A DNA stretch of 64,000 bases from RGIG1927 sp045546275 (GTDB taxonomy: Bacteria; Bacillota; Clostridia; UMGS1883), in the NCBI GenBank assembly GCA_045546275.1, contig JAZQCM010000031.1:123624-187623 (forward strand), given 5' to 3'. The number at the start of each line of letters is the position of its first letter. The first letter of the stretch is position 1. The notes under the pieces were generated by a model. The model was given only the letters and a program-made list of their open reading frames with translations, searched no databases and was not told the DNA's origin. Shown in pieces: positions 1 through 8,382 of the stretch. The position numbers and the translations under genes were made by a program.

Positions 1-2
1 TG

Positions 3-395
3 GAAAGTCCCGGTGAGGATGAGGCGGCAAACTATTTTTCCGAAAAAATAATACCCTTTGAAAGCTTTAAAGAAACCTTTCTTTCCCATTTTCCAAATGC
101 TTCCCTTACATCCTTTCAGGACATTTCCCATCCCTTACTTACCGATGGCGGGCACGTTAAAAGCATGATTATAGGCGGAGTAAGTGTTTCGGGAACAAAA
201 ATGCGTTCCATGTACGATTTAAGAAGCACAAAGTTCACCCTTTCTGAAAAGGAGGGTAATATTGTTTTTTCTGTTACAGGCTACGGCCACGGCGTTGGCA
301 TGAGTCAGTACGGCGCAAACGCAATGGCAAAACAAGGCAAAACCTACAAGGAAATTTTATCCCACTATTACCCGGGCACCTCACTTACTGAATAA
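3..395 (+). CDS. spoIID: Stage II sporulation protein D, C-terminal part (5' end outside window)
   Basis: The reading frame is open from the left edge and ends at 395, so only about 130 C-terminal residues are present. The visible part carries SpoIID/LytB hallmarks: an N-terminal ESPGEDEAANYFS stretch, then GYGHGVGMSQYGANAMAKQGKTY and a closing SHYYPGT. In the known family this is a membrane-anchored lytic transglycosylase that works with SpoIIM and SpoIIP to thin septal peptidoglycan during engulfment. A SpoIIQ-like M23 gene follows 43 bases later, an arrangement known in Firmicutes. The catalytic glutamate region lies upstream of the window and cannot be checked. Confidence 0.93.
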   Translation, partial: ESPGEDEAANYFSEKIIPFESFKETFLSHFPNASLTSFQDISHPLLTDGGHVKSMIIGGVSVSGTKMRSMYDLRSTKFTLSEKEGNIVFSVTGYGHGVGMSQYGANAMAKQGKTYKEILSHYYPGTSLTE

Positions 396-409
396 AACTG
401 AAAATTTCG

Positions 410-436
410 GCAATCCTTACTTTAAAGGAGGATTGC
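410..436 (+). promoter_or_regulatory. Hairpin that contains the spoIIQ ribosome-binding site
   Basis: GCAATCCT (410-417) and AGGATTGC (429-436) form a perfect 8-bp stem with an 11-base loop. The Shine-Dalgarno AAAGGAGG (424-431) runs from the loop into the 3' arm, so folding would partly hide it. The pairing is seen in the sequence. A role in limiting translation of read-through mRNA is inference. Confidence 0.45.
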
Positions 437-438
437 AT

Positions 439-1122
439 ATGAATAAAAAACCACAGCTTATGTATTCAATTATTGCCATTTGCTCAGTTGTTCTTTACAT
501 GACCTTTTTAATACGAGGCGCTATTACCGACGCCAACAGCACAAAGGAGGATATTCCCTATAATCCGCCTGCAAGGGAAGAAAAGGTAGTTGTACCGCCA
601 CCTACGGAAAATATTCTGAGCGTAATGGAAAATGTGACTAATGTAAAACACAAGGAAGTTGTTGAAGAAGAAACAGAAACCCCCACGGAGGAAGCTACTT
701 TGGAAACGCCTGAAAAATTTTCACCAATTTTACCTGTTTCAGGCGAGATAAGCCAGAAATTTTCCTTAACCCACAGCTATAATGAAAAAACAGGTGACTG
801 GCGGGCACATTCGGGCATTGACATAACTGCCGACAAAGCCTCCCGTGTGTTAGCTGTAGAGGACGGCACGGTTACAAAGTGTATTTATGACCCCCTTTGG
901 GGCAATGTAATTGAAATTGACCACGGCGAATATGTGAGCATATACAAAAATTTATCCACACTCATAATGGTCAAAGAGGGCGACTGGGTAAAAAGGGGCG
1001 AAGCAATTTCGGGCGTTGGCCACAGCGCCTCGGCAGAGGGGTATCTTACAGACCATCTGCATTTTGAAATGAAGCATTATTCCGATTATATTGACCCATT
1101 GAGCATCATCGGTGCTTCTTGA
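439..1122 (+). CDS. spoIIQ: M23/LytM-type peptidase, SpoIIQ-like
   Basis: A 227-residue protein with one N-terminal membrane segment (about residues 10-26), an acidic proline-rich linker (about 30-95) and a C-terminal M23 domain (about 97-220). The zinc ligands look complete: HSGID (H124, D128) and HLHFE (H206, H208). Its position behind spoIID suggests the forespore engulfment protein SpoIIQ, which pairs with SpoIIIAH; clostridial SpoIIQ often keeps the zinc site that Bacillus SpoIIQ lost. ATG 439 is chosen over in-frame TTG 433 because AAAGGAGG sits at a normal distance upstream. A general cell-wall endopeptidase is the alternative. Confidence 0.85.
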   Translation: MNKKPQLMYSIIAICSVVLYMTFLIRGAITDANSTKEDIPYNPPAREEKVVVPPPTENILSVMENVTNVKHKEVVEEETETPTEEATLETPEKFSPILPVSGEISQKFSLTHSYNEKTGDWRAHSGIDITADKASRVLAVEDGTVTKCIYDPLWGNVIEIDHGEYVSIYKNLSTLIMVKEGDWVKRGEAISGVGHSASAEGYLTDHLHFEMKHYSDYIDPLSIIGAS

Positions 1123-1147
1123 CAAAGTATCCTGAGTATAATAAAAT
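1119..1147 (+). promoter_or_regulatory. Candidate trxB promoter embedded in a palindrome
   Basis: TTGACA (1119-1124) and TAAAAT (1142-1147) are 17 bp apart and start at the spoIIQ stop codon. The 16-bp arms of the adjoining perfect inverted repeat (1125-1140 and 1147-1162) fill the spacer and the start-site region. The palindrome could therefore be an operator as well as a terminator. Confidence 0.6.
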
Positions 1148-1167
1148 ATACTCAGGATACTTTTTTT
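1125..1167 (+). terminator. Terminator behind spoIIQ (perfect 16-bp stem)
   Basis: Arms AAGTATCCTGAGTATA and its exact complement, 6-base loop, then seven T. It has intrinsic terminator form but overlaps the promoter-like elements that should serve trxB. Confidence 0.75.
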
Positions 1168-1181
1168 AAGGAGATTTTTTT

Positions 1182-2093
1182 ATGATAGATGTAGCAATTA
1201 TTGGCGGAGGTCCTGCAGCAATAGGTGCGGCAATTTATGCAGCACGAAGCGGCATGGAATGTACAGTTTTTGAAAAAAAGTTTGTGGGCGGTCAGGCGTC
1301 AACCACATACGAAATTGATAATTATCCGGGCTTTCCCAATGCACCAAGTGGTGAAGAGCTTGCAGGCAAAATGCAGGAGCATGCGGCAAAGTTTAACGTG
1401 AAATTCCGCTACAATAATGTTGTTGAGCTGGATTTGTCGGGCGATGTTAAAATCATTAAAACCGCAAAAAAGGAATTTGAGGCAAAAAGTGTGATTATTG
1501 CCACAGGGGCAAGTCCTGCCAAGCTGAATGTTTTGGGCGAAAGCGAGTTTTCAGGCAGAGGGGTGAGCTACTGCGCAACCTGTGACGGCATGTTTTTTAA
1601 GGACAAAACAGTTTGTGTTGCAGGTGGTGGCAACACTGCTGTTGAGGACGCAATTTACCTTGCTCCCATTGCAAAAAAGGTGTACATTATCCACCGAAGA
1701 GATGAATTCCGTGCATCGCCCCTTTTGGTGGAAAGGCTTAAGAAATTTGAAAACGTGGAGTTTGTGTTGAAAGCAAACGTGAGCGAAATAAAGGGCAGCG
1801 ACAAGGTTAACGAAATTACTGTAACCTACACCGACGGCACTTTACGTGAAATTGAAACTGATGCACTTTTTGTTGCAGTTGGCATTATTCCTCAGAATGA
1901 TTTAATAAAGGACAAATTAAACTGTGACGAAAAGGGCTTTATTATAACAGACGAGGATATGAAAACAAATCTTCAAGGTGTTTTTGCCGCAGGCGACATA
2001 CGCCACAAAAGCCTCAGACAGGTTATAACAGCTGTGAGCGACGGAGCCATAGCCGGCGAAGAAGCAAGTAAATACGTAAATTCATTACTTTAA
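1182..2093 (+). CDS. trxB: Thioredoxin reductase
   Basis: A 303-residue FAD/NADPH pyridine nucleotide-disulfide reductase of normal family length. It shows the FAD-binding GGGPAA (8-13), the redox-active pair C131-A-T-C134 and the NADPH-binding GGGNTAVE from residue 148, plus the C-terminal FAD motif AAGDIR. It reduces thioredoxin with NADPH in the cytoplasm. AAGGAG precedes ATG 1182. A stand-alone gene: a hairpin precedes it and a terminator follows directly. Ferredoxin- or flavin-dependent relatives share this fold, so the electron donor is assumed from the family. Confidence 0.95.
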   Translation: MIDVAIIGGGPAAIGAAIYAARSGMECTVFEKKFVGGQASTTYEIDNYPGFPNAPSGEELAGKMQEHAAKFNVKFRYNNVVELDLSGDVKIIKTAKKEFEAKSVIIATGASPAKLNVLGESEFSGRGVSYCATCDGMFFKDKTVCVAGGGNTAVEDAIYLAPIAKKVYIIHRRDEFRASPLLVERLKKFENVEFVLKANVSEIKGSDKVNEITVTYTDGTLREIETDALFVAVGIIPQNDLIKDKLNCDEKGFIITDEDMKTNLQGVFAAGDIRHKSLRQVITAVSDGAIAGEEASKYVNSLL

Positions 2094-2119
2094 AAAAAAG
2101 GCTTTTTAAGCCTTTTTTC
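2094..2119 (+). terminator. Terminator of trxB
   Basis: AAAAAGGC/GCCTTTTT hairpin followed by a T-rich run, directly after the trxB stop. Confidence 0.8.
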
Positions 2120-2139
2120 TTTCTTCACATGAATTTAAC

Positions 2140-2168
2140 TTGATAAAAAAGGCGTAATATGATACTAT
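2140..2168 (+). promoter_or_regulatory. Candidate promoter for the secreted GH43-like gene
   Basis: TTGATA (2140-2145), 17-bp spacer, TACTAT (2163-2168). An overlapping TATAAT is a little further downstream. The gene's ribosome site AAAGGAGAGG follows. Confidence 0.5.
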
Positions 2169-2205
2169 AATATTAGGTTATTATAATTTTAAAGGAGAGG
2201 TAAAA

Positions 2206-5200
2206 ATGAAAAAAGTTTTATGTTTTTTCATTGCACTTGTTATGCTTATGGCTGCAACACCTGCAATGGCAGAAAACGAAGTTTCGGTAACCTTTAACGG
2301 CGAAGAAGTAGCTTTAGAGCAAAAGGTTATCACAATAGGCGACACACTCTATGTTCCCTTACGCCCCGTAAGTGAGGCAATGGAGCTTGTAACAAGCTGG
2401 GACAACGATGCAAGATGTGCCCTTGCCAAGGGTAGCATTCTTAACATAACTGTTCCCATTGGCGAAAAATATGTTAAAAACCTTAACATGAAAAAGAGTA
2501 TATCCAAGGAAAACATTATTCATAACGACTATACATATGTTCCTGTTGATGCTCTTTCAGTTATGGATATTTCCTACACATGGGATAAGGAGGCTAACAC
2601 TCTTAACCTTTCCCTTCCCCTTCTTAACGGCAAGTATTATGTTATCCGCCACAAGAAGACAGGTCTTGTTATGATGCCTGAAAATGCTGCAACAACCGAT
2701 GGTCCCCTTATCCGTTTGGTTGATTTTGACGGTAGCGATGCTCAGCTGTGGCAGTTTTTAATCCGTGGCGATAATCTTTACCGCCCCGTAAACCAGAAGA
2801 GCCTGAGAAGCATGGACATGCCCAACTGGAGAAGTGACGAAGGCTTGGAATTGATCCAGTACGGCAATACCGAGGGTACAAACCAGTGGGTACACCCTGT
2901 AAGTAACGGTGACGGTACATATCATCTTATTATGCACCACTCAATGATGTATCTTGGCGCAACCGAAAACAACACCATTGCCCAGTACAACGATTTTGAC
3001 GCTGAACGTGACTCTTACGAGCTTGTGGAAGTTAAAAAGAGCACAGAGGAAGAAGATGGCATTAAGATTGAAATTGAAACAGCTGACCCCCTGAACGGAA
3101 AGTTCGTTACTCTTAAAAATATTAATTCCCAAAGCGTTGTAACAGTAGAAAAAGCCTCCAAGGAAGAAAATGCAAAAATCCTCCTTTCAGAAGCTACAAA
3201 TACCGACAGCGACGTGTGGATAATCACAAAGGCAGAAGACGGTTACATTTTAACAAATAAAGACTCTTACCTTACATTAACAGGTAACGGTGCAGGCGGC
3301 ACTGCATATCAGGCATTATCAACAGGTAGCGATTGCCAGCTTTACCTTATTGAAAAGAATAATGACGGTAGCTACCTCTTCAAGTCCAAAGAATCTGGCT
3401 TTTATCTTACAGAAGCAGGCGGAAAGCTTGTTGAAACTGTTTTACGTAATGACGGCAGCCAGAACTTTACTATGGAAGAGCCCTTCTGCAACACAGATTT
3501 TTACCAGAAGGACACAATGGGCGGTAAGTTCTACGAAATAAAGCACTCCTCCGGCAAGGTTATGGGCGTTCCCGAGGATGTTATAAAGACAAATGCACTT
3601 ATTAAAGCACTTCCCGACACCGACGTTGATACAAACCTGTGGGCACTTGTTTCCATGGGTGGCGGCAAGTACGTTATTTCCAACAAGGTTTCCATTCAGT
3701 CCTTTGACGTGCCCAACGGCAAAAAGGACGAAGGCTTGGAAATTATCCAGTACGAATCCAACTATGGTGCAAACCAGATTTATGTTTTAGAAGATGCAGG
3801 AGATGGTATGTTCCGCATTAAGTGCCATGTGTCTGATTTGTACCTCACACTTACAGAAAACGACACCTTTGCACAGTTTGCATTAAAGGACGACGACAGC
3901 CAGAAGTTCACCTTTGAAGAAAAGGGCGAAAGCACAAAGAAAATGGTTGGCGCAGTTGCACAAATGTTCCTTATCCGTGGCGAGGACGATGTTACAAGTG
4001 CAAAGGTACAGTGGAACGTTGTTTACGGCGCAACACATTACGACATTTACAGAAGTGTTGACAATGGAGAATTTGAATTCCTCACCTCCTCCAAGGGTCA
4101 GATGATTGACGATTACGATTTGGAAATCGGCAAGGAATATAAGTATGCTGTGTATGCAATTGAAAAGGACACAATGATTGACTATGCAATCACAGATGCA
4201 GTTACTCCCTACACACTTCCTGCTGACCTTTCCGAAAGTTCCAACCTTGAAGCATCCGACGTTAAAAGACCTAACACAATGATTGCCAACGACGGCACCT
4301 ACTACCACTTCCAGCAGTGGGGCGTTGATGGTCAGCCCGGCTTTGGCAGAGTTATGATGCAGACAAGTAAGGACGATGTTACTTACACAGAATGGAAAGA
4401 AGTATTAAACTACAAGGAAATTTTGGCTCACGAAACATGTACAAACTTTACACAGTGCAGATTTGAAAGTGTAAACTTTGTTTACAACAAAAAGGCTGAC
4501 ACCTTTGCATTTATTGCACACTTTGAAGCAGACGGCGGCTACGGCACAGCTATGATTTCTCTCGCTTCAATGAAGTCTACTGACGAAAGAATGACCTTCC
4601 ATGGCGCATATCGCCCCGAGGGTGATGACTGCCGTGACCTTAACGTGTTCGTTGACGACGATTCCTCAGGCTACATTATTGCGGCAGCCAACAACAATGC
4701 AAATCTTGGTATTTACAAGCTCAACGACGACTGGTCCGCAATTGAAGGCAGGCTTTGCTTTGTAAGCATGTACAAATGGAGAGAGCTTCCATCTGTTCTT
4801 AAGAAGGACGGCACATATTACCTCTTCTCCTCCGGTACTGCAGGCTGGTATCCCACACAGGGCATGGTTGCAACAGCAACTGATATGGGCGGTCCCTGGA
4901 GCGAATTGAAGCATGTTGGTAACACAACAACCTTCTCCTCTCAGTCAGGTACAATGTTCACTCTTCACCAGGGTGGCAACAACCACATTATGGCAACCTA
5001 CCGCTGGATGTTTGGCTGGCAGGATGCCACAAACAAGTCCACAACAAACCGCCGTTACCCCGTAAGTGTATCTAACGGCTACGCATTCTACGACTTCTTT
5101 GACGCACTTTTGTACAACTGGGCAAACGACGTTCTTATCCCCGTTCAGACAGGCAGAGTGCTTTCTCAGAGCGCTGCAGTTAAAACCGAAGACACTGAAG

Positions 5201-5574
5201 GTTATGCTGTAGGAAATGGGGCTAACGATTCTCACTACCGCACAAGCTGGTACAAGAATGAAAATGTATGGCCCTTTACCTGGGAAGCAGATTTAGGTAA
5301 GGTGAGCCACCTTACACAGCTTCAGGTTTCCTGGCTTATCTGGAACGGCAGCGAAGCTTACTACAACTACATTTTAGAAGCAAGCGTTGACGGCGAAAAC
5401 TGGACAAAGGTGCTTGATAAGAGCGAAGGCTACACCGACTACGGCTTTACATGCGACAACATTGACGGCTACGGAAGATATGTTCGTCTTACAGTTTTAA
5501 ATGCAAAGCCTCGTAATAGCGAAACAAACACATATCCTGCACAGATTCAGGAAGTTAAAATTTTAGGTAAGTAA
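2206..5574 (+). CDS. Secreted multidomain glycan-binding protein with GH43-like propeller
   Basis: A 1122-residue protein with a clear signal peptide (1-22, ending PAMA). Domains by eye: copper-amine-oxidase-N 'stalk' (about 25-140); two or three ricin-type beta-trefoil units with repeated LWQF/NQW/QKFTFEE motifs (about 145-575); a fibronectin-III-like domain (about 590-665); a five-bladed propeller-like region resembling GH43 (about 680-985, with RPNTMIANDGTYY and DDCRDLNVFVDDD); and a C-terminal F5/8-type-C carbohydrate-binding module (about 990-1122). It probably binds and may cleave galactan- or arabinan-type side chains at the cell surface. The catalytic acids cannot be assigned with certainty, so activity is inference. 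Monocistronic, with a promoter and a strong terminator. Confidence 0.75.
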   Translation: MKKVLCFFIALVMLMAATPAMAENEVSVTFNGEEVALEQKVITIGDTLYVPLRPVSEAMELVTSWDNDARCALAKGSILNITVPIGEKYVKNLNMKKSISKENIIHNDYTYVPVDALSVMDISYTWDKEANTLNLSLPLLNGKYYVIRHKKTGLVMMPENAATTDGPLIRLVDFDGSDAQLWQFLIRGDNLYRPVNQKSLRSMDMPNWRSDEGLELIQYGNTEGTNQWVHPVSNGDGTYHLIMHHSMMYLGATENNTIAQYNDFDAERDSYELVEVKKSTEEEDGIKIEIETADPLNGKFVTLKNINSQSVVTVEKASKEENAKILLSEATNTDSDVWIITKAEDGYILTNKDSYLTLTGNGAGGTAYQALSTGSDCQLYLIEKNNDGSYLFKSKESGFYLTEAGGKLVETVLRNDGSQNFTMEEPFCNTDFYQKDTMGGKFYEIKHSSGKVMGVPEDVIKTNALIKALPDTDVDTNLWALVSMGGGKYVISNKVSIQSFDVPNGKKDEGLEIIQYESNYGANQIYVLEDAGDGMFRIKCHVSDLYLTLTENDTFAQFALKDDDSQKFTFEEKGESTKKMVGAVAQMFLIRGEDDVTSAKVQWNVVYGATHYDIYRSVDNGEFEFLTSSKGQMIDDYDLEIGKEYKYAVYAIEKDTMIDYAITDAVTPYTLPADLSESSNLEASDVKRPNTMIANDGTYYHFQQWGVDGQPGFGRVMMQTSKDDVTYTEWKEVLNYKEILAHETCTNFTQCRFESVNFVYNKKADTFAFIAHFEADGGYGTAMISLASMKSTDERMTFHGAYRPEGDDCRDLNVFVDDDSSGYIIAAANNNANLGIYKLNDDWSAIEGRLCFVSMYKWRELPSVLKKDGTYYLFSSGTAGWYPTQGMVATATDMGGPWSELKHVGNTTTFSSQSGTMFTLHQGGNNHIMATYRWMFGWQDATNKSTTNRRYPVSVSNGYAFYDFFDALLYNWANDVLIPVQTGRVLSQSAAVKTEDTEGYAVGNGANDSHYRTSWYKNENVWPFTWEADLGKVSHLTQLQVSWLIWNGSEAYYNYILEASVDGENWTKVLDKSEGYTDYGFTCDNIDGYGRYVRLTVLNAKPRNSETNTYPAQIQEVKILGK

Positions 5575-5584
5575 TTAAATTTAA

Positions 5585-5620
5585 AAGGTTCCCGAAATTA
5601 AATTTCGGGAACCTTTTTTT
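5585..5620. terminator. Bidirectional terminator between convergent genes
   Basis: A 14-bp stem (AGGTTCCCGAAATT and its complement) with T-run on the plus strand and A-run on the other side. It serves the GH43-like gene and probably the opposing ATPase gene. Confidence 0.8.
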
Positions 5621-8186
5621 AATGCTTTTTAATTAAGTTAATAAGCTGGTTTACAACCATACTGCCAACGCTCAAGAGCAAAATTGCACCAAGCAAAGCT
5701 CCTGAAAGCTCTGCAGTTTTAAAAATTGAGTGCAAGGGGCTTATGAGTAGTACACTGCCCAAAAGCACTACGCCAAAGAGGAATGCACCAATAAGTGCCT
5801 TGTTGTTGAAAAACTTCTTTGTGAAAAGCAGCCACTTGTTGCTCTTTGAGGTAAAGCCGTGGAAAAGTCGGGACAAGGAAAGTGTTGCAAAAGCCATTGT
5901 ACTGCCTGCCGCAGGGCTTATCTTAAGACCAATGTGGAAAGCTGAGATTGTAGCTATTGCAATAACCACGCCCTGTGTAATCACATTTATCATAAAGCTC
6001 TTTGTAAGTATGCCTTCCTTTCGGGGTCTGGGCTTTTCATTCATAACCTCGTCTGTGTGGGGCTCAACACCCAGCGCAATTGCAGGAAGTGAGTCGGTTA
6101 AAAGGTTTATGAAAAGAAGATGCACCGCCTGGAATGGCACCGGAAGACCCATGATGGAAGCATACAAAACAGCTAAAATACCTGCGGTGTTACCGCTTAA
6201 AAGGAAGCTTATTGCCTTTTTAATGTTTGCATAAACATTTCGACCGTTTTTAACAGCCTTTACAATAGTTGCAAAGTTATCATCGGTAAGAACCATGCCT
6301 GCCGCATCCTTACTTACCTCAGTGCCTGTAATACCCATTGCAACGCCAATGTCTGCCTGCTTTAACGCAGGAGCGTCGTTTACACCGTCGCCTGTCATTG
6401 AAACAAGGTTGCCTCGGTTCTGCCATGCACGGACAATTCTTATTTTGTGCTCAGGCGAAACACGGGCATAAACGGAAACCTTGGGAACAAATTCCATCAA
6501 TTCTTCGTCGGTCATGGAGTCAATCACACTACCCTCAACTGCAATTGTGTCGTCAGTTAAAATGCCGATTTCCCTTGCAATTGCACTTGCGGTTACCTTG
6601 TGGTCGCCCGTAATCATAACGGGCTTTATTCCTGCCTTAATACATTCTGCCACAGCCGCTTTACTTTCAACTCTGGGCGGGTCCATCATGGCAATTAAGC
6701 CCAAGAAATTAAGGTTGTTTTCGTCCTCTACTGTCACATTCACACTTTCAATGCCCTTACATGCAAATGCCAGCACTCTTAAGCCGTTATTTGAAAATTC
6801 CTCGTTCATTTTTTCGATTTCTTTTCTTTCTTCCTCACCTATAACGCATCTGTCAAGCATTACATCCACGGCGCCCTTTGTAATCATAAGGTACTGACCT
6901 GAATTGTCGTGCACAGTGCTCATCATTTTTCTGTCGGAATCAAAGGGGATTTCGGAAAGACGAGGATATTTTTCTCTTACAATTCTTTCTTCAAAGCCAT
7001 GGTCCTCACCAAGTCTTACAAGGGCAGTTTCGGTGGGGTCACCAACCTCATCCTCGCCATCTACAACAGCATCGCTGCACAAAAGGGCACAGCGCAAAAG
7101 AGGCTCCTGCACAGGAGAAGCAAAGTCTGCATCAGGCGCATCAATCACCTTTCCCGAGGTGTAAATCTTTTTAACTGTCATTTTGTTCTGAGTAAGTGTG
7201 CCTGTTTTGTCCGAGCAAATTACGCTCACACTGCCCAAGCCTTCAACAGCCTGTAATTTACGTATGATTGCGTTTTCCTTTGCCATTTTCTGTGTGCCAA
7301 AGCTAAGTACAATTGTTACAATGCTACTGAGCGCCTCGGGAATTGCCGCAACTGCAAGTGCAACCGCAAACAAAAATGCATCCATTGCATTTTCACCACG
7401 GACAAAGGTGCTTACTGCAAATAAAATTGCACACAAAACCAGAATGATAATTGTAAGCTTTTGGCCAAAGGAGTCAAGGCTTAACTGTAAGGGGGTTTTC
7501 TTTTCCTGGGTGTTTTTAAGGAGCGTTGCAATTTTACCCATTTCGGTGTCCTTACCGATTGCAGTAACAACTGCCTTTGCTCTGCCGTAGGTTACAAAGC
7601 AGCCCGAGAAAACCATGTTATATCTGTCACCTAAGGGTGCTTCGCCTTCAATTACCTCATCGGTTTTTTCAACAGGCAGGCTTTCGCCTGTTAATGCGCT
7701 TTCAGCACATTTAAGTGATGCACATTCAATAATTCTTGCATCGGCACTTATACTGTCGCCTGCCTCCAGCACAATTACATCACCAATTGTAACTGAATCA
7801 CCGGGGATTATCTGCACCTTGCCGTCACGGATAACCTTTGCGGTGGGTGCGCTCATTTTCTTTAAGCTGTCAAGGCTGGACTGGGCTTTTACTGTTTGCA
7901 CAGTACCCAAAATTGCATTCATTGTAATAACAGCCAAAATTACCGCCATGCTTTCAACATCGCCTAAAACTGCCGAAATAACAGCTGCCGCAATAAGAAC
8001 TATAACCAAAAAGTCCATAAACTGCTCAAGAAAAATTTGCAACACGCTCTTTTTCTTGCCTTCTTCAAGGGCGTTTTTTCCGTACTTTTCAAGTCGTTCT
8101 TTTGCTTCACCGGTTGTTAAGCCATCAAAAGAGGTGTTAATTTCTTTCAACAGCTCATCCCTGCTCTTTTGCCAGATTTGTTTCAT
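5619..8186 (-). CDS. P-type cation-transporting ATPase (Ca2+/Mn2+ type, P2)
   Basis: An 855-residue membrane pump of normal length. It has an N-terminal cation-ATPase domain, actuator loop TGES (166-169), M4 PEALS (283-287, where Ca2+-ATPases have PEGLP/PEALP), phosphorylation site D326 in SDKTGTLT, and the hinge TGDGVNDAPALKQAD. It should export Ca2+ or Mn2+ using ATP. ATG 8186 is chosen because AAAGGA sits eight bases upstream; the frame is open a further 41 codons, but that stretch is the riboswitch. The Mn2+-sensing leader argues for Mn2+ efflux, as for other P-type pumps under yybP-ykoY control. Confidence 0.92.
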   Translation of the reverse strand: MKQIWQKSRDELLKEINTSFDGLTTGEAKERLEKYGKNALEEGKKKSVLQIFLEQFMDFLVIVLIAAAVISAVLGDVESMAVILAVITMNAILGTVQTVKAQSSLDSLKKMSAPTAKVIRDGKVQIIPGDSVTIGDVIVLEAGDSISADARIIECASLKCAESALTGESLPVEKTDEVIEGEAPLGDRYNMVFSGCFVTYGRAKAVVTAIGKDTEMGKIATLLKNTQEKKTPLQLSLDSFGQKLTIIILVLCAILFAVSTFVRGENAMDAFLFAVALAVAAIPEALSSIVTIVLSFGTQKMAKENAIIRKLQAVEGLGSVSVICSDKTGTLTQNKMTVKKIYTSGKVIDAPDADFASPVQEPLLRCALLCSDAVVDGEDEVGDPTETALVRLGEDHGFEERIVREKYPRLSEIPFDSDRKMMSTVHDNSGQYLMITKGAVDVMLDRCVIGEEERKEIEKMNEEFSNNGLRVLAFACKGIESVNVTVEDENNLNFLGLIAMMDPPRVESKAAVAECIKAGIKPVMITGDHKVTASAIAREIGILTDDTIAVEGSVIDSMTDEELMEFVPKVSVYARVSPEHKIRIVRAWQNRGNLVSMTGDGVNDAPALKQADIGVAMGITGTEVSKDAAGMVLTDDNFATIVKAVKNGRNVYANIKKAISFLLSGNTAGILAVLYASIMGLPVPFQAVHLLFINLLTDSLPAIALGVEPHTDEVMNEKPRPRKEGILTKSFMINVITQGVVIAIATISAFHIGLKISPAAGSTMAFATLSLSRLFHGFTSKSNKWLLFTKKFFNNKALIGAFLFGVVLLGSVLLISPLHSIFKTAELSGALLGAILLLSVGSMVVNQLINLIKKH

Positions 8187-8211
8187 TTGAAACATCCTTT
8201 CTTTTTTATGC

Positions 8212-8340
8212 ACAAAAAAGACGAGCCCTTTTGCGCAAAAATATTTTGTGCAAAAGTCTCGCCATTTAAACCCTGAGCGGAGAAGCAATACTTCTCGTAT
8301 TGACGCCAAGAGTGCAAACCTGCCGGCTACTCCCTTTTTC
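8212..8340 (-). promoter_or_regulatory. yybP-ykoY (Mn2+) riboswitch with overlapping intrinsic terminator
   Basis: Read on the minus strand the leader has AAAGGGAGTAGCCGGC near its 5' end (about 8325-8340), GCGTCAATACGAG in the middle and GGCGAGACTTTTGC at 8250-8263. These match the conserved yybP-ykoY blocks GGGGAGUAG, CGUCA-UACG and GCGAGACCUUUGC. The last block also pairs with 8222-8236 to form a hairpin followed by a T-run (8214-8221), an intrinsic terminator. Ligand-stabilised P1 would break that terminator, giving an ON switch. Aptamer identity is by motif recall only; no covariance search was run. Confidence 0.85.
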
Positions 8341-8347
8341 TTTTAGT

Positions 8348-8376
8348 ATTATATTCAATTTTTCACCTTTTGTCAA
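8348..8376 (-). promoter_or_regulatory. Promoter of the riboswitch-ATPase transcript
   Basis: TTGACA (8371-8376), 17-bp spacer, TATAAT (8348-8353): both hexamers are consensus. The start site would fall near 8341, right at the first conserved bases of the riboswitch, which supports that call. Confidence 0.85.
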
Positions 8377-8382
8377 TAGTTT

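Noticed and set aside
5743..8190. Several plus-strand open frames opposite the P-type ATPase
   Set aside because: They lie fully within a well-supported gene, have no ribosome sites, and read as low-complexity shadows.
8187..8309. N-terminal extension of the ATPase reading frame
   Set aside because: The extra 41 codons are the riboswitch and its terminator; the ribosome site points to ATG 8186.
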